64,000 bases of DNA from Kalmusia sp. IMI 367209 (taxonomy: Eukaryota; Ascomycota; Dothideomycetes; Pleosporales; Didymosphaeriaceae): the NCBI GenBank assembly GCA_027946365.1, contig JAPEUQ010000001.1, forward strand, positions 434,001 to 498,000, in the 5' to 3' direction. The translations under genes were made by a program, and so were the position numbers. Below are positions 11,220 through 21,866 of the stretch, piece by piece (position 1 is the stretch's first letter; each line of letters begins with the position of its first letter). A model generated the notes under the pieces. It did no database searches. It was not told the origin of the DNA and saw nothing but the letters and a program-made list of their open reading frames with translations.

Positions 11220-12737
11220 TCACGACTCCAGCACCAGTCCATCTTCTGGTGCCTCGGCCGTAATAAGATATTCGGCAATGACAGCCGCCGTCTCACCCCC
11301 TATCGGAAAGCTCGTGTGCCCATCTCCCGCCCTCGTAACAAACACCTTATTCCTGATCTCCTCCAGCATGCCCACCGCCCATGGATACCCGGTACTCGGA
11401 TCCGCATCGCTGTTGACCGTCAATATAGTCGTTTTAGTGTTGACATCCAGCTTCTTCTGCGGGTTGCGCGTTGCGTACGGCCACCCGATGCAGCTGTGCG
11501 TCAGCGACGTGACCTGCCCGGCGCCGCCGGTGAGCGGGACGAAGGTGTCGGACATGTGCTTTGAGGCGGTGAGATAGGTAAAATCGAAAACGGTGGGGTC
11601 GTGCAGGAGGTCGAGGCAGTAGATCGCAGTTGCAGCAGCGGTGGAGGCGTCGTCAAGGTGGGTGGAGAAGGCGGATGCGTCGCCTTGCGTTGCGTTGTAG
11701 ATGGCGGCGGCGAGGGATCCCCAAGTGCTGAGCGAGCCTGCGGTGACTTGTGGGACTTTGAACACTAGGGCTGCTTGCGCGTTGAACAGGATTTCCTCGG
11801 CATTGACGTCAGTACGGCAGGTGGTGCCGTCGCATGAGGGCGCAGGGAGGGGGGCGGTAGAGGCGTTCGCGAGAAGGCTGTTCCAGATTGCCTCGACGTC
11901 CTCGCCTTTGAGAGGGGAGCTTTCTTCTTCGGAGGCCCATTTGAAGAAGTTGGTGAGACTAAGGCTATATCCGAGCGATTCGACAAGGACGTTGGAGGAA
12001 TCACTTTGAGAGTGCTGAAGCATACCGTCGAGCACCAAGGTACGGATACTGTCGGGGAACAATTGGGCGTATTGAGCACCTAGTTGAGATCCATATGACA
12101 TGCCGACCATGTTCAGGGGCTCATTGCCAAGCGCGATGCGCACTGCTTCGTGGTCCTTCGCAACACTGATAGTATCAAGGTACTCTAGCAGTGGGCCAGT
12201 CTTCTCACGACACGACTCCCCATACCTCCGATTCTTATCAACAAGCGCATCGTACTCTTCCTGCGTTTTCGGAAACCATGAAACGCGCTCTGCCCAAATC
12301 TCTTGATCACACTGCACTGCATTGCTTAGACCGACACCGCGAGGGTCTAAGCCAATGAGGTCGAATGAATCGGTGAGGCCTTCCGGAGTCGGCAGCACCC
12401 CCAAGACTAATGATGCGATGAAAGTAGAAGCTTCTCCTCCAGGTCCTCCGGGGTTGATGAAGAGCGAACCGATCTTCTTGGTGCTGTTGGCATTGGCAGG
12501 CAGTCTGACGAGACCCAGGTCGAAGTGCTCGCCTTCAGGCTCATCCCAATTTAAAGGTACGGAGTAGGTTGCGCATTCGAGCGCAGGAGGAGCACCGAGC
12601 TCTTCTGGACACGGCGCGAAGGCTATTGACGGAGCTGTGGAGTTGCTTGGGCTTGGTTGTCGAGGAATTAGGGGATGTGCGATGGTAAATGAGAGGATGG
12701 ATGCGGCAGCGACAAAGGAGAAGCGGGTAGGCGCCAT
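11220..12737 (-). CDS. Secreted alpha/beta hydrolase, tripeptidyl-aminopeptidase-like
   Basis: A 505 aa single-exon protein. The ATG at 12737 starts a clean signal peptide (MAPTRFSFVAAA..., cleavage likely before HPLIPRQ). An upstream non-ATG extension is ignored. Catalytic marks are the oxyanion segment NPGGPGGE near residues 96-102, nucleophile elbow GMSYGSQ with Ser214, Asp446 in NSDADPSTGYPW and His474 in GDGHTSF. The C-terminal TAP-like domain (about 400-505) with CIGWPYATR is typical. Fungal relatives release peptides or hydrolyse esters outside the cell, so a role in secreted protein breakdown is likely. The family also includes ester hydrolases, and the substrate is not readable. Confidence 0.85.
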   Translation of the reverse strand: MAPTRFSFVAAASILSFTIAHPLIPRQPSPSNSTAPSIAFAPCPEELGAPPALECATYSVPLNWDEPEGEHFDLGLVRLPANANSTKKIGSLFINPGGPGGEASTFIASLVLGVLPTPEGLTDSFDLIGLDPRGVGLSNAVQCDQEIWAERVSWFPKTQEEYDALVDKNRRYGESCREKTGPLLEYLDTISVAKDHEAVRIALGNEPLNMVGMSYGSQLGAQYAQLFPDSIRTLVLDGMLQHSQSDSSNVLVESLGYSLSLTNFFKWASEEESSPLKGEDVEAIWNSLLANASTAPLPAPSCDGTTCRTDVNAEEILFNAQAALVFKVPQVTAGSLSTWGSLAAAIYNATQGDASAFSTHLDDASTAAATAIYCLDLLHDPTVFDFTYLTASKHMSDTFVPLTGGAGQVTSLTHSCIGWPYATRNPQKKLDVNTKTTILTVNSDADPSTGYPWAVGMLEEIRNKVFVTRAGDGHTSFPIGGETAAVIAEYLITAEAPEDGLVLES

Positions 12738-14114
12738 TATTAATACAGTGAGAATATCTGATAAAACCAAAAGGCGAATCTGAAAATGTGAGGTGTATTT
12801 CTCCTTCTCTTATATGATGCAACGGCAACCCAGTTCTTCATCCATCTCCACACCGTCGTGGCTTGCTGCCTTAGCTGGCCCTTCAGCCTTCCTACTAACA
12901 TCAACAAACAGCCTTGCTGCGAAAAGTGTAGACCTAAAGCTGCTCCTGGCGTCGACTAATGGGGTTAAAGCGTCATTGTCGTCGCGTTTCAAGGCTCGCA
13001 TAATTGCCAGAAGCAGGATAGCGCACCCTAACTGGAATTTGCCGAGCTGGGGGCCTTTTTTCAACGACAATGAGGATCTTTGAGGCGCAAGTTCGGGCTG
13101 AGGCTATGTTGAGCATCACAGAAAGTAAGCTTGATCCGTCAAGAGTAGCCAGTGACATCGTTGAGCGAGGTTGCTGGTGCTCATGACGGCGAAGTATTTT
13201 GCGAAATGAGAAGCGACTCATGCGGCTTTTTATAGGTAAGCACGCCAGGTTGTAAGAGCCAGTCTCATTTCAATTTTCTTTCTTTTAACAAATCCGTCCG
13301 CTGCTTTATACAGTGAGTTGCTACCAGATCTATAATACCAAGGTAGATATCTGGCATTTGTTATTATTTGAGATCGGGTCTAGGGTAGTAGAGGCATACA
13401 AATTATTGCGTGCTGACGCTACCGACACGAGGCGCCTCCTGCGAGTATCTTTACGTCCAAACGGAACGATGCACCGTTCTCAAGTCATGCCAGGCTAAGG
13501 AGGTAGACTCTGGTGGCGAGGGCGAAGATAATATAGTGGAGCCGTTTGGTTGTCTACAACTAAGTGCGATTGGATGGCGAAGCGAGCATTAGTCATCGGT
13601 GACGCTGCTCGCTTCATTTGAGTGGCACTGCAGTCTCCAACACCGGCAGAACGCCAACGATCTCACGATAGTATATCGCTGGGAGAGTTTTCCTATTAAG
13701 TACATACAATGCAGGCTACGCTACTCTTTGTAAATCCTCGATGTACTATCACCACCAATCGCGACTCACGGATGGCTCGCGTTCACTCTTCTAGCGCATC
13801 CTCTTCGGGAAAGTGAATACGAAAACGTCCAAAAGCGCACGCTTAACCACGGTCACCCAACAGCGACGGTATCAGCATCGCCAATCAGTGTCGATTCGAT
13901 ATCAGCATGATGATAGCTGCACCCTCTGATGTTGGAATGATGACCCCGCGCTAGAAATGGGACGTTCGGTGCGAAGAATATGGGGAAGGAGGCTCGTGTT
14001 CGGTATCCTACGACAAGTCCAGTATACATATATAAACACGTTGTCTGCTAGGACCCTCACATATATCTATAACCTACACACTTTCAACTAAATCAATTTT
14101 CAATAAGCAATCCA
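12738..14114. other. Divergent promoter region, 1.4 kb
   Basis: Lies between the hydrolase (leftward) and the Rieske oxygenase (rightward). It contains a TATA-like element just upstream of the Rieske gene. Short frames at 12793-13221 show no protein character. Confidence 0.5.
14029..14036 (+). promoter_or_regulatory. TATA box of Rieske oxygenase gene
   Basis: TATATAAA lies about 80 nt upstream of the ATG and is followed by a pyrimidine/adenine-rich leader typical of fungal transcription starts. Confidence 0.5.
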
Positions 14115-15413
14115 ATGCCACTACACTACTTCAAGTTCGGCAGCAGTGCCCCCGCCAACGACGGCGACCCCAAGCAGTCGCCCGTCCGTGCCCTCCCGGC
14201 CTCGTGGTACAACTCCAAAGAGATGTACGAGTTTGAGCGTCGTGCCATATTCTCCAAGCGCTGGCTCTTCATGACGCACAAGTCCCGCCTCGTAGAGACT
14301 GGCGACTGGCTTCGGTACACCTTCGCAGGATTTGACATCATTATCAACAAAGACCGTCAAGGTAACATAAATGCCTTTCACAACGTGTGTCGGCACCGGG
14401 CATACCCCGTCATCGAGAAGGAGGGCCAGGGCAACGCAAAGATCTTGGCGTGTAGGTACCATGGCTGGAGCTATGGATTGAACGGAAAGTTGGCGAAGGC
14501 GCCGGCGTACGATGGCTTAGAGTTCGACAAGGAGGCAAATGGCTTATTCAAATGCCATGTCAAGATTGATCGGAATGGGTTCATCTGGATCAACCTTGAT
14601 GCAAGTGAGACGCCCGAGATTCCGTGGGAGCAACACTTCCGCGACGTCGACGTGTAAGCACCCCTTAACCCTCATGCTGATGAAGGTTATATGCTAATAG
14701 TCGTGTACAGCCAAGATCGCTACGCAGGCCTCAACTTCGACGACTACGTCCTCGACCACACCTACGAGCTCGACGGCGCTTACAACTGGAAAATCCTCTC
14801 CGACAACTTCAACGAATGCTACCACTGCCCCACAACCCACCCCGATATCCCACAATTCCTCAATCTCGAGACCTTCGATAGTGACCTGAAGGATGGCCAT
14901 ATTCAACACCACTGCGACCCGACGCAGGAGCAGGCTGACCGCGGCCTGCACGCCCACAGCACATACTACTTCCCCAACGTCTCCATGACTGTCAGCCGCG
15001 CCTTCCTCATGGTGCAAAAGTTTCTCCCTTCGGGGCCTAACCAGTCACGTATGAATTACGAAGTCTACCGCAACAAGAATGCGCCCATTGAGGACTTCAA
15101 GGCCATTAGCGAGCCCTATGCGCGCGTGATGAACGAAGACAAAGCGCTCTGCGCCGGGCAGCAGAAGAATTTGGACCGCGGCGTGTTTACGAACGGCTTG
15201 TTGCATCCTAGGTGGGAGAAGGCGCCGATTTTCTTCCAGGGCACGGTAAGGGAGGCAATTACGGAGCATTATGACAAGGAGAAGAAGGAGGGGAAGGAGA
15301 TTTGGCCGGCAAGGCAGACGCCGAAGGGAGAGAATGCAAAGGTAAGCGAGAAGGACGAGGAGATTTGTTCGGGGTTGGGCTGCGGGAGCCAGAAAGAGAT
15401 CCTTGCTTGGTAA
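14115..15413 (+). CDS. Rieske non-haem iron oxygenase, alpha-subunit type
   Basis: A 413 aa protein from exons 14115-14653 and 14711-15413 (57-nt intron, join reads DVDV-QDRY). The Rieske [2Fe-2S] ligands are Cys92 and His94 (NVCRHRAYP) and Cys113 and His116 (LACRYHGWSYG). The mononuclear iron site follows in NFNECYHCPTTHPD with His218 and His223. Length and order match ring-hydroxylating oxygenase alpha subunits of the choline-monooxygenase and glycine-betaine-monooxygenase branch, which use a separate reductase for electrons. No reductase is present nearby. No targeting signal is evident. Substrate is unknown; choline, betaine or another quaternary amine is the best family-based guess. Its neighbour is a formyltetrahydrofolate deformylase, which may matter for one-carbon disposal. 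Confidence 0.85.
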
Positions 15414-16119
15414 GGAGGTACCTTGCTATGGGACTATTTGGATGTTTTACGTGCTCGAAGACGTTTTCGAATACCTCAGCGAAGCCTTCGTTTGTACTTG
15501 AGATTTTTGTCTTGCGATCTTTTGGCGAGCATGGGATATGGAGTTTGGTTGGCTCCTGTCCACTTTCATTGTATGGCATTAGATATCCTATGTGTATGAA
15601 GTCATTCTTTCATTAGTGCATCCTCTCCACTCTTGCTGTAGACCAGATCATTGCAACCCCATTGCTGACAATCGTTGCGAGCTGAAGCCCACCACAGATG
15701 GCTCAGTTCCCATACGAGATGCTGGGGCATGGGCACTCTCGCTCATCAAGGAAACGATAACTTTGAAACTACCAATAGGATGATACTAGATTTGTCCCTA
15801 CTACTATATGCTCAAAATAAGATTTTTGATTTGTCAATGAATAGATATGGTAGGAGCGTTGTATGACAAAGACTAACCCAAAACAGAAGGCGCATCCTTC
15901 ATCACGCAAGCACAACACATTCGACTGTCCTCTGCTGGAATGTTAGCCTACATATTGAACTCGCTCTCGTCTCGTCTCGAAATGCCCAAACCCATGTTGA
16001 ATATGTTCAAAGAACACCTTTCAGTATGCTGGCTGGCGCCAGACCTCGGCCGACATCGGCGCTAGACACCTCCACTAACATTCCACCCACCAACGCCCAA
16101 CGCGGCCAAACACCCAAAA
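15414..16119. other. Intergenic
   Basis: 3' flank of the Rieske gene and promoter of the deformylase gene. No gene or strong structure is seen. Confidence 0.5.
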
Positions 16120-17217
16120 ATGCCACCCGTCTCTCGAGCAATCTGGACGCCGTGCCGTAAGCTCATCAACACACCCTCAAGTCCCCTCATCACGTCTCTC
16201 AACTGCCGAAGACTCACATCGACCATCGGGCCGGCCCCTCCCAAGAAAATTTTCCGAAGCCGCCAATTTTCCCGCACTTTCCACGTGAGTCAAACGACCA
16301 CATCGCCAAAACAACAGCAACCACCCTCCGACGCCGAAGAATTGCAATTGAAGAAAGCAGCAGCAAAGATGGCGGGCGACGACCACTTTCTGACACTCTC
16401 ATGCCCTGATAAGTCGGGCATCGTTTACGCGGTGACGGGTCTCCTCGCACAGCAAAACCTCACCATCCTGGATCTCCAGCAATTCTCAGATCCCGATTCA
16501 AAAAAGTTCTTCATGCGCGTACACTTTGGCCACGCGACGGATCTCTCGGCGCTAGAGGAGCCGCTCAAGAAGCTAGCTGGTGAGATGAAGATGGAGTACC
16601 AAGTGCGTGCTGTGCAAGAGAAGCCCAAGGTTCTGCTCATGGTGTCGAAGATCGGACACTGCTTGAACGATCTACTGTTCAGGGTGAAGAGCGGGCAGCT
16701 GAAAATCGAGGTTCCGCTTATTGTGAGCAATCATCCGGAGTTCAAGGAGTTGGCTGAGTCGTACGGGATCCCATTTCACCATCTGCCAGTCACCAAAGAC
16801 ACGAAGGAGAAGCAGGAAACCCAAATTTTGGACCTCATCGCACAGCACAAGATTGACTTGGTGGTCTTGGCAAGGTATATGCAAGTCCTGTCGCCGAGAC
16901 TGTGCTCGGAGATGAGTGGCAAGATCATCAACATCCATCATTCGTTTTTGCCGTCGTTTAAAGGGGCGAAGCCGTATCATCAGGCCTATGAGCGCGGTGT
17001 CAAGATCATCGGTGCCACGGCGCACTTTGTCACCGCGGATCTGGACGAGGGACCCATCATCGAGCAGAGGGTTGCACGCGTGGACCATGCTATGTCGCCG
17101 AAGGAGCTTGTGGAAGAGGGAAGCAACGTCGAGAGCCAGGTGCTTGCAGCTGCCGTCAAGTGGTGGAGCGAGCAGCGAGTGTTGCTGAACGGCGCGAAGA
17201 CAGTTGTATTTAACTGA
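16120..17217 (+). CDS. purU: Formyltetrahydrofolate deformylase
   Basis: A 365 aa single-exon enzyme. It hydrolyses 10-formyltetrahydrofolate to formate and tetrahydrofolate. Residues 1-60 are rich in Arg and Ser with almost no acidic residues and end in RQFSRTFHVS, a good mitochondrial presequence. An ACT domain starts at about 88 (HFLTLSCPDKSGIVYAVTG). The formyltransferase-fold catalytic domain is at about 168-350 with NIHHSFLP (Asn271, His273/His274), then GATAHFVTADLDEGPII (Asp309). An internal Met84 directly before the ACT domain (MAGDDHF) could start a cytosolic form. Bacterial PurU balances the folate pool; in fungi it is usually assigned to mitochondrial folate metabolism. The symbol is that of the bacterial homologue. 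Confidence 0.9.
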   Translation: MPPVSRAIWTPCRKLINTPSSPLITSLNCRRLTSTIGPAPPKKIFRSRQFSRTFHVSQTTTSPKQQQPPSDAEELQLKKAAAKMAGDDHFLTLSCPDKSGIVYAVTGLLAQQNLTILDLQQFSDPDSKKFFMRVHFGHATDLSALEEPLKKLAGEMKMEYQVRAVQEKPKVLLMVSKIGHCLNDLLFRVKSGQLKIEVPLIVSNHPEFKELAESYGIPFHHLPVTKDTKEKQETQILDLIAQHKIDLVVLARYMQVLSPRLCSEMSGKIINIHHSFLPSFKGAKPYHQAYERGVKIIGATAHFVTADLDEGPIIEQRVARVDHAMSPKELVEEGSNVESQVLAAAVKWWSEQRVLLNGAKTVVFN

Positions 17218-17794
17218 TGATGAGTCAAAAGACATGTCAGATTCCTTGTATATATTTGGAAATCGAATTTCTGCAATGCCATTGCTCTCTGTTTCTACCC
17301 AACAGTTATGCATCTATACGTAACGCCCTAAGAGTGTGGTGTTGTACAGAATATGGTGTCGCTCCCTCTTGTATAGTCATGGTCTACGTTTGCAGACACA
17401 TATTGGACTGAGTGTGGTATTTATTCGATCATAGGAACGATAGCCTCTATCGCTATCACTTCTTTTGACTTAATGGAGTGGTTGAGTATTTGTCGAATGA
17501 AACTTAGTAGAAGTGAAACATTAGAGGACTAGAGTGGCGTTACCACACCATGCGCCGAAGCAAGATATCTCGTAAACTCATGTCTCCTGCAGAGCAATCG
17601 TGGTAGGAAACCGATGATAATAATAGATCTCGAACTTTTCCACAACCATCTTAGCAGCGAGGCTAGACCCGATATAGCATAGCACCTGTGCAAGGAGTTG
17701 TATCATCCACTGGGGTACATTTCTGGTTGCCTGAAGGTGTCAAATTAAACACGATGCATTTCCATCATCTGCACACTCGTCAATTGCGATAGCC
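17218..17794. other. Intergenic
   Basis: 3' flank of the deformylase and promoter of the P450. Nothing else is recognised. Confidence 0.5.
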
Positions 17795-19625
17795 ATGGCT
17801 ATCTTTTCCTTTGCCAACATTGCCATTTCCTTAGTGAGCCTCTGGATTGCTCGTCGCATATACTGGGAAACTACAACTGGAGCCAGGCGCCGCGCCCTGG
17901 CAAAACAACATGGCTGTCTCTCCGCAAAGAAACTGCAAACCGTGAATATATTCCTAGGCATCGATCACATTGTCCGCAATTTCCGTGCGTACCGTCAGAA
18001 CCGGCTGCTGGAGTCATGGACCCAATTGCTCACCGAGCGCAATACCCACACAATCGCCATGGATATCGCAGGGCAACGTTTCTACATTACAAACGAACCC
18101 GAGAATGTGAAGACAATGTTGTCGACGAATTTCGACCATTGGAGTATAGGCCGAGAACGCATCACACAAATGTCCTCATATCTCGGCCACGGCATCTTTA
18201 CGACCGAAGGCGCGGCGTGGAAGCACTCGCGAGAGATGCTGCGCCCATGCTTTGAGCGCTCGCAAGTTGCCGATATTTCCATCCTGGAGAAGCACACTGA
18301 TCGACTGATCGAGCAGCTACCCAAGGATGGTACGACTGTGGATCTGCAGCCGCTATTCCATCAACTTACGCTGGACATCGCAACGGAATTCCTGTTTGGA
18401 AGGAGTACGGATGCGTTGGATCGAAGTCGGGAGGACAAAATGGTCCATGAGTTTATTGAGGCGTTTGAGTATTGCGAAAATCCGTTTTCGAATCAGAACA
18501 ATGAGAGATGGGGCATGCTGGGTATGTTTCTGCCCGATTCAAAGTTCAAAAAGTGCGCGAAGGTCATCCAAGGTACGTCTACTGTTCTCATTCAATCGAT
18601 CCTCAAAGTCACACTCCCTATTCAATTTCATTTTCACATATGTCAAGAGGTAGCAGTATTGTAGCCCAAATCCGGAAGGCGCCTGACTTCAACATTGCTA
18701 CATGCTTGATTTCGATATTTCTCCGGTCGGCTCCCTTAGACAAGTCGTACACTACACATTGACGGGCATGTGGTACAGATCATGCTCTAATCTAGTCCGC
18801 CTTGATACTAATTCCCTATAAATCTCATTGTTACGTACATGAAAGCCACTAAGTCGACTAGACTTCGCCGACAAACTCATCGAGGAGGAAATATCCACGC
18901 GAGCCACCACAGCAGCCCAGCAAGCCCCCACTAAACGCTACGTCTTCCTGGACGGACTCCTCTCCCAAACCCAAGACCGCAACCTCATCCGCGCCGAGCT
19001 CCTCAATATCTTACTCGCCGGCCGCGACACAACTGCGTCACTGCTGTCGAACCTACTCTTCGAAATTCCACGCCATCCCGACATCCTCGCGCGCCTGCAC
19101 CGCGAAATTGTCTCCCATGTCGGCGACACGGTGCCGACGTACCAGCAGCTAAAAGAGATGAAGTACCTCAAAGCCGTGATGAGCGAGAGCCAGCGGCTGT
19201 ACCCCATCGTACCGACCAACTCGCGAGAAGCGCTCAAAGACACCGTGCTCCCACGAGGCGGCGGCCCCGATAGCACGGCCCCAATCCTCGTACCCAAGAG
19301 TGCCTTGGTCGCTTATCATCCCTATGCTATGCATCGCCGTGAGGACATATACGGCGAAGACACGCATTCGTTTGATCCTACGCGGTGGCTTGACGACGAG
19401 CGTGATGGTGCGCCGTTGCGGCCTGGATGGGGGTACATTCCCTTCAGCGGTGGCCCGAGAGTGTGCATTGGGCAGAATTTTGCCCTTACCGAGACGGCGT
19501 TCGTCTTGGTCAGGCTGCTGCAGCTTTTTGAGGTCGAGAGTAGGGATGAGCAGTGTTGGCGGGAGAAGTTGTCTATTGTGTGTACGGGGCTGGGAGGATG
19601 CAAGGTCGGGCTGACGGCTCGGTGA
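17795..19625 (+). CDS. Cytochrome P450, CYP52-like clan
   Basis: A 513 aa monooxygenase from exons 17795-18572 and 18862-19625. The N-terminal hydrophobic anchor is at residues 1-20. The I-helix motif is AGRDTTA, the ExxR is ESQR (about 368-371), and the haem loop FSGGPRVCIGQNFA places the thiolate Cys at about 461. Length is normal for a microsomal P450. The sequence style (LAGRDTTASLLSNLLFE, PVPTNSR-like meander) resembles the CYP52/CYP53-related fatty-acid and alkane hydroxylases of fungi, but the subfamily cannot be fixed by eye. The intron of 289 nt (18573-18861) is several times longer than the others in the window. It needs a separate P450 reductase, which is not in the window. Confidence 0.85.
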
Positions 19626-20042
19626 GAAGATTGAGGATCATGCTGGTCATCTGGGGGAGGGTGCGGATGCGGTGTGTGTATATGGGCGGTCGTACGCTAC
19701 GAGCTTTTTTTTTTTTTGGCTTACATGGTTGAGTGGATTCAGGCATGACAAGGCATTTTTCACTTAATCACACTTTTACCAAGTTATCCATCTTCTTAAC
19801 ATACTTTACATTTGATGTTGATGTCCGAGTCGTCTTTCGGCACAATCGCTCGCATAATGGCTGAGAATAGTTCTAGTCTTGCTCTCAATCTACCCATGAA
19901 GGATCGGAACGAGAATAACGTAATAAAGCGCTCAATTGAACACTAGAAGACTAATAGAACAATGAATCAACAGTGCGCCATCCAACCCGTAACGCTATGC
20001 AAAAGCGAAAACAAATAACAGTACTAATACATGCCCAAGGCA
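19626..20042. other. Intergenic, tail-to-tail
   Basis: Between the P450 and the Cdt1-like gene. It contains a run of 13 T at 19705-19717, downstream of the P450 stop. No gene is seen. Confidence 0.5.
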
Positions 20043-21182
20043 CTAATAAGCACCCAACGCAACAAGCCTCCCCTTAACGTCCATAGGCCTCATCATGCGA
20101 TTCACGACTACACTCGACAGCGCACCCATTCTCACAACCGAGACATACCCGGGCGTAACCTCATCTGCCAACACTTCGATGCACTTCAGAGCCTCTTCCT
20201 TCGATATGGGTGTCCGTATCGAGCCCTGCAGGGACTGCAAGAGCGCGTTCATTGAGAAAGAAACACGAAGACTTGAACCTTTGCTCGCACAGAGGAGTGA
20301 TAAGACGCTCAGTACGTCTTCTGAGCGTTGGAGTGCGGCTTTGCGCTGGAGTTCGGCGGGGGTGAGGGGCCTAGGGCCTGCTGCTGCAGCGGCTTCTTTC
20401 GCAAGTATGCGGTCGAGGAGGTTGGTTTTGCGGACAGAGGTGAAATCCGTCATTTTAGTCTGAGCCTGCTGCACATTCATCTGCCCCGGATCGTTCTCCT
20501 TGCCCGTGCTCTCGCGCGTCTTCTTCACTGCACGACCCTGCTGAACGCTGTCCTTGAACTCGCGGAGCCTTTTGCGTCCTTTCTCCTGTAGCGGGGCGAT
20601 AGCGAGCAGCGACTCGCATGTTTTGATTTCAGCGTGCGGGAGCTGCGCGATGAACTTGGTGATTGAGGACTCGTCGATGAAGGACTGGATGCTGGCTTGC
20701 GTGGGGTCATTTTTCTTCGGGCGTCCGCGCCCGCGCTTCTTGGGTGTCGCAATGGGTCGGACGGACATCTTCTGTGTCGTCTGTCCTGCGGCGCTCCATT
20801 GTCTCCACAGATGGTCCAAGCTCTCCATAAACATGACCTTAAGCGCCTCCTCGTTCATTGCCGACAGACCGGCCACCGCCTTGTATTGTTCGGCAACTTC
20901 TAGACATATCTTGCTGCGGCCGTAGTCGGAGAGGTGGAAGGGGTTGTTTTTCGCGGCTGGACCGCTACCAAGGACGCCAACGAGGAGACGGATATCATCG
21001 TACGTGACCTTGCGATGGCGCCAGACAGAGGTTGTTGTCTCGGTGACATCTCGAAGATCAACGGGTGAACCAGTGCCGTTGTGTACGAAGTGTAGCGACA
21101 GCGCGGTTAGGAAGGACGAGTGCAGCGCAAGGAGATTGACGAGCTCGGTTGGCAGGGCAGCCGTCGGGTCCATGGGTGCCAT
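20043..21182 (-). CDS. Replication licensing factor Cdt1-like
   Basis: A 379 aa single-exon nuclear protein. The C-terminal third (from about residue 250, TNLLDRILAKEAAA through VVVNRMM) fits the Cdt1 C-terminal winged-helix domain: a short basic helix, the ELQRKAALQRSEDVL helix, then a compact helical core. The N-terminal part (about 10-120) looks like the first winged-helix region, with VWRHRKVTYDDIRLLVGVL. Between them is an AT-hook-like basic tract KKRGRGRPKK near 150 and a Lys/Arg-rich linker, suitable for DNA binding and nuclear import. Cdt1 loads the MCM helicase at origins in G1. The protein is shorter than animal Cdt1, as is usual in filamentous fungi. A cluster of CGCG-core elements lies just upstream. 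Confidence 0.7.
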   Translation of the reverse strand: MAPMDPTAALPTELVNLLALHSSFLTALSLHFVHNGTGSPVDLRDVTETTTSVWRHRKVTYDDIRLLVGVLGSGPAAKNNPFHLSDYGRSKICLEVAEQYKAVAGLSAMNEEALKVMFMESLDHLWRQWSAAGQTTQKMSVRPIATPKKRGRGRPKKNDPTQASIQSFIDESSITKFIAQLPHAEIKTCESLLAIAPLQEKGRKRLREFKDSVQQGRAVKKTRESTGKENDPGQMNVQQAQTKMTDFTSVRKTNLLDRILAKEAAAAAGPRPLTPAELQRKAALQRSEDVLSVLSLLCASKGSSLRVSFSMNALLQSLQGSIRTPISKEEALKCIEVLADEVTPGYVSVVRMGALSSVVVNRMMRPMDVKGRLVALGAY

Positions 21183-21866
21183 AGTACGAGGGCGAAAATG
21201 GGTATAAGGCGAAGTTGAATTGATAAAGCGGAAAGATAAAAATCAACCCCGCAACCGAAGAGAAATAGTGATGATGGGGATATGGGTCGGATGAGGATGC
21301 ACAGAGGGGAAATGACGGTTGTTATGCCGTTGGGGGCTGGCAAAACAGACTAGCGCGTGCAGGGGTCGCGACTTTTCGCGTCAATGTCGCGGCGCGCGTT
21401 CGGCCAATCAGCGACGCGCACATGCAGAAAAGCACGCGATTTCAAGACGGTCGAGAGCGAACTAAAGCGAATGGTCGCATTCACCGATAATACAGTTTCG
21501 CATCGCGAACGGTGTCGTTCTGATGATATTGGATAGTGATGATCAAACCACCAGCGGTGACTTCAATTCACTCCATGCTCGAATGAGGAAGACTAAAGCC
21601 AGTAAGCGCACTACCATATTAAATGCAACGAGTGCAATGTGGCAAGCATCGTTATATTTAGGGCGACATAGCTCCCAAGGTCGAGTAACTGATCATTGTC
21701 GAAAGTACCAGCCGAGTAGATGTTTTGATAAAAGTGAAGTCGAAGCAAATCAATTGAGGCGAGAAGACCAGCGCCAAACTAACTCCTGTACTCGATGGTG
21801 TCATGCAGTGTTGGTAATCCGTAACATTCATACAGTATCCTTCTACCCAACGGCCACTACTACCGC
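21183..21866. other. Intergenic, promoter of Cdt1-like gene
   Basis: Holds the CGCG-core cluster at 21373-21440. The remainder, which is the 3' flank of the next gene to the right, shows no gene. Confidence 0.5.
21373..21440 (-). promoter_or_regulatory. MBF/E2F-like element cluster upstream of Cdt1-like gene
   Basis: Within 70 bases there are TTTTCGCGTC, TGTCGCGGCGCGCG, GCGACGCGCA and GCACGCGAT, plus a CCAAT motif (GGCCAATCA, 21402-21410). The cluster lies about 190-260 nt upstream of the Cdt1-like ATG. CGCG-core sites are bound by MBF/SBF or E2F at G1/S genes; use here is inferred. Confidence 0.45.

Noticed and set aside
12793..13221. Small frames between hydrolase and Rieske genes
   Set aside because: Overlapping on both strands, no domain, and they lie in a promoter region.
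14115..19625. Rieske oxygenase and P450 as part of a secondary-metabolite cluster
   Set aside because: No polyketide synthase, peptide synthetase, terpene synthase or prenyltransferase is present in the window, and the gene between them is primary metabolism.
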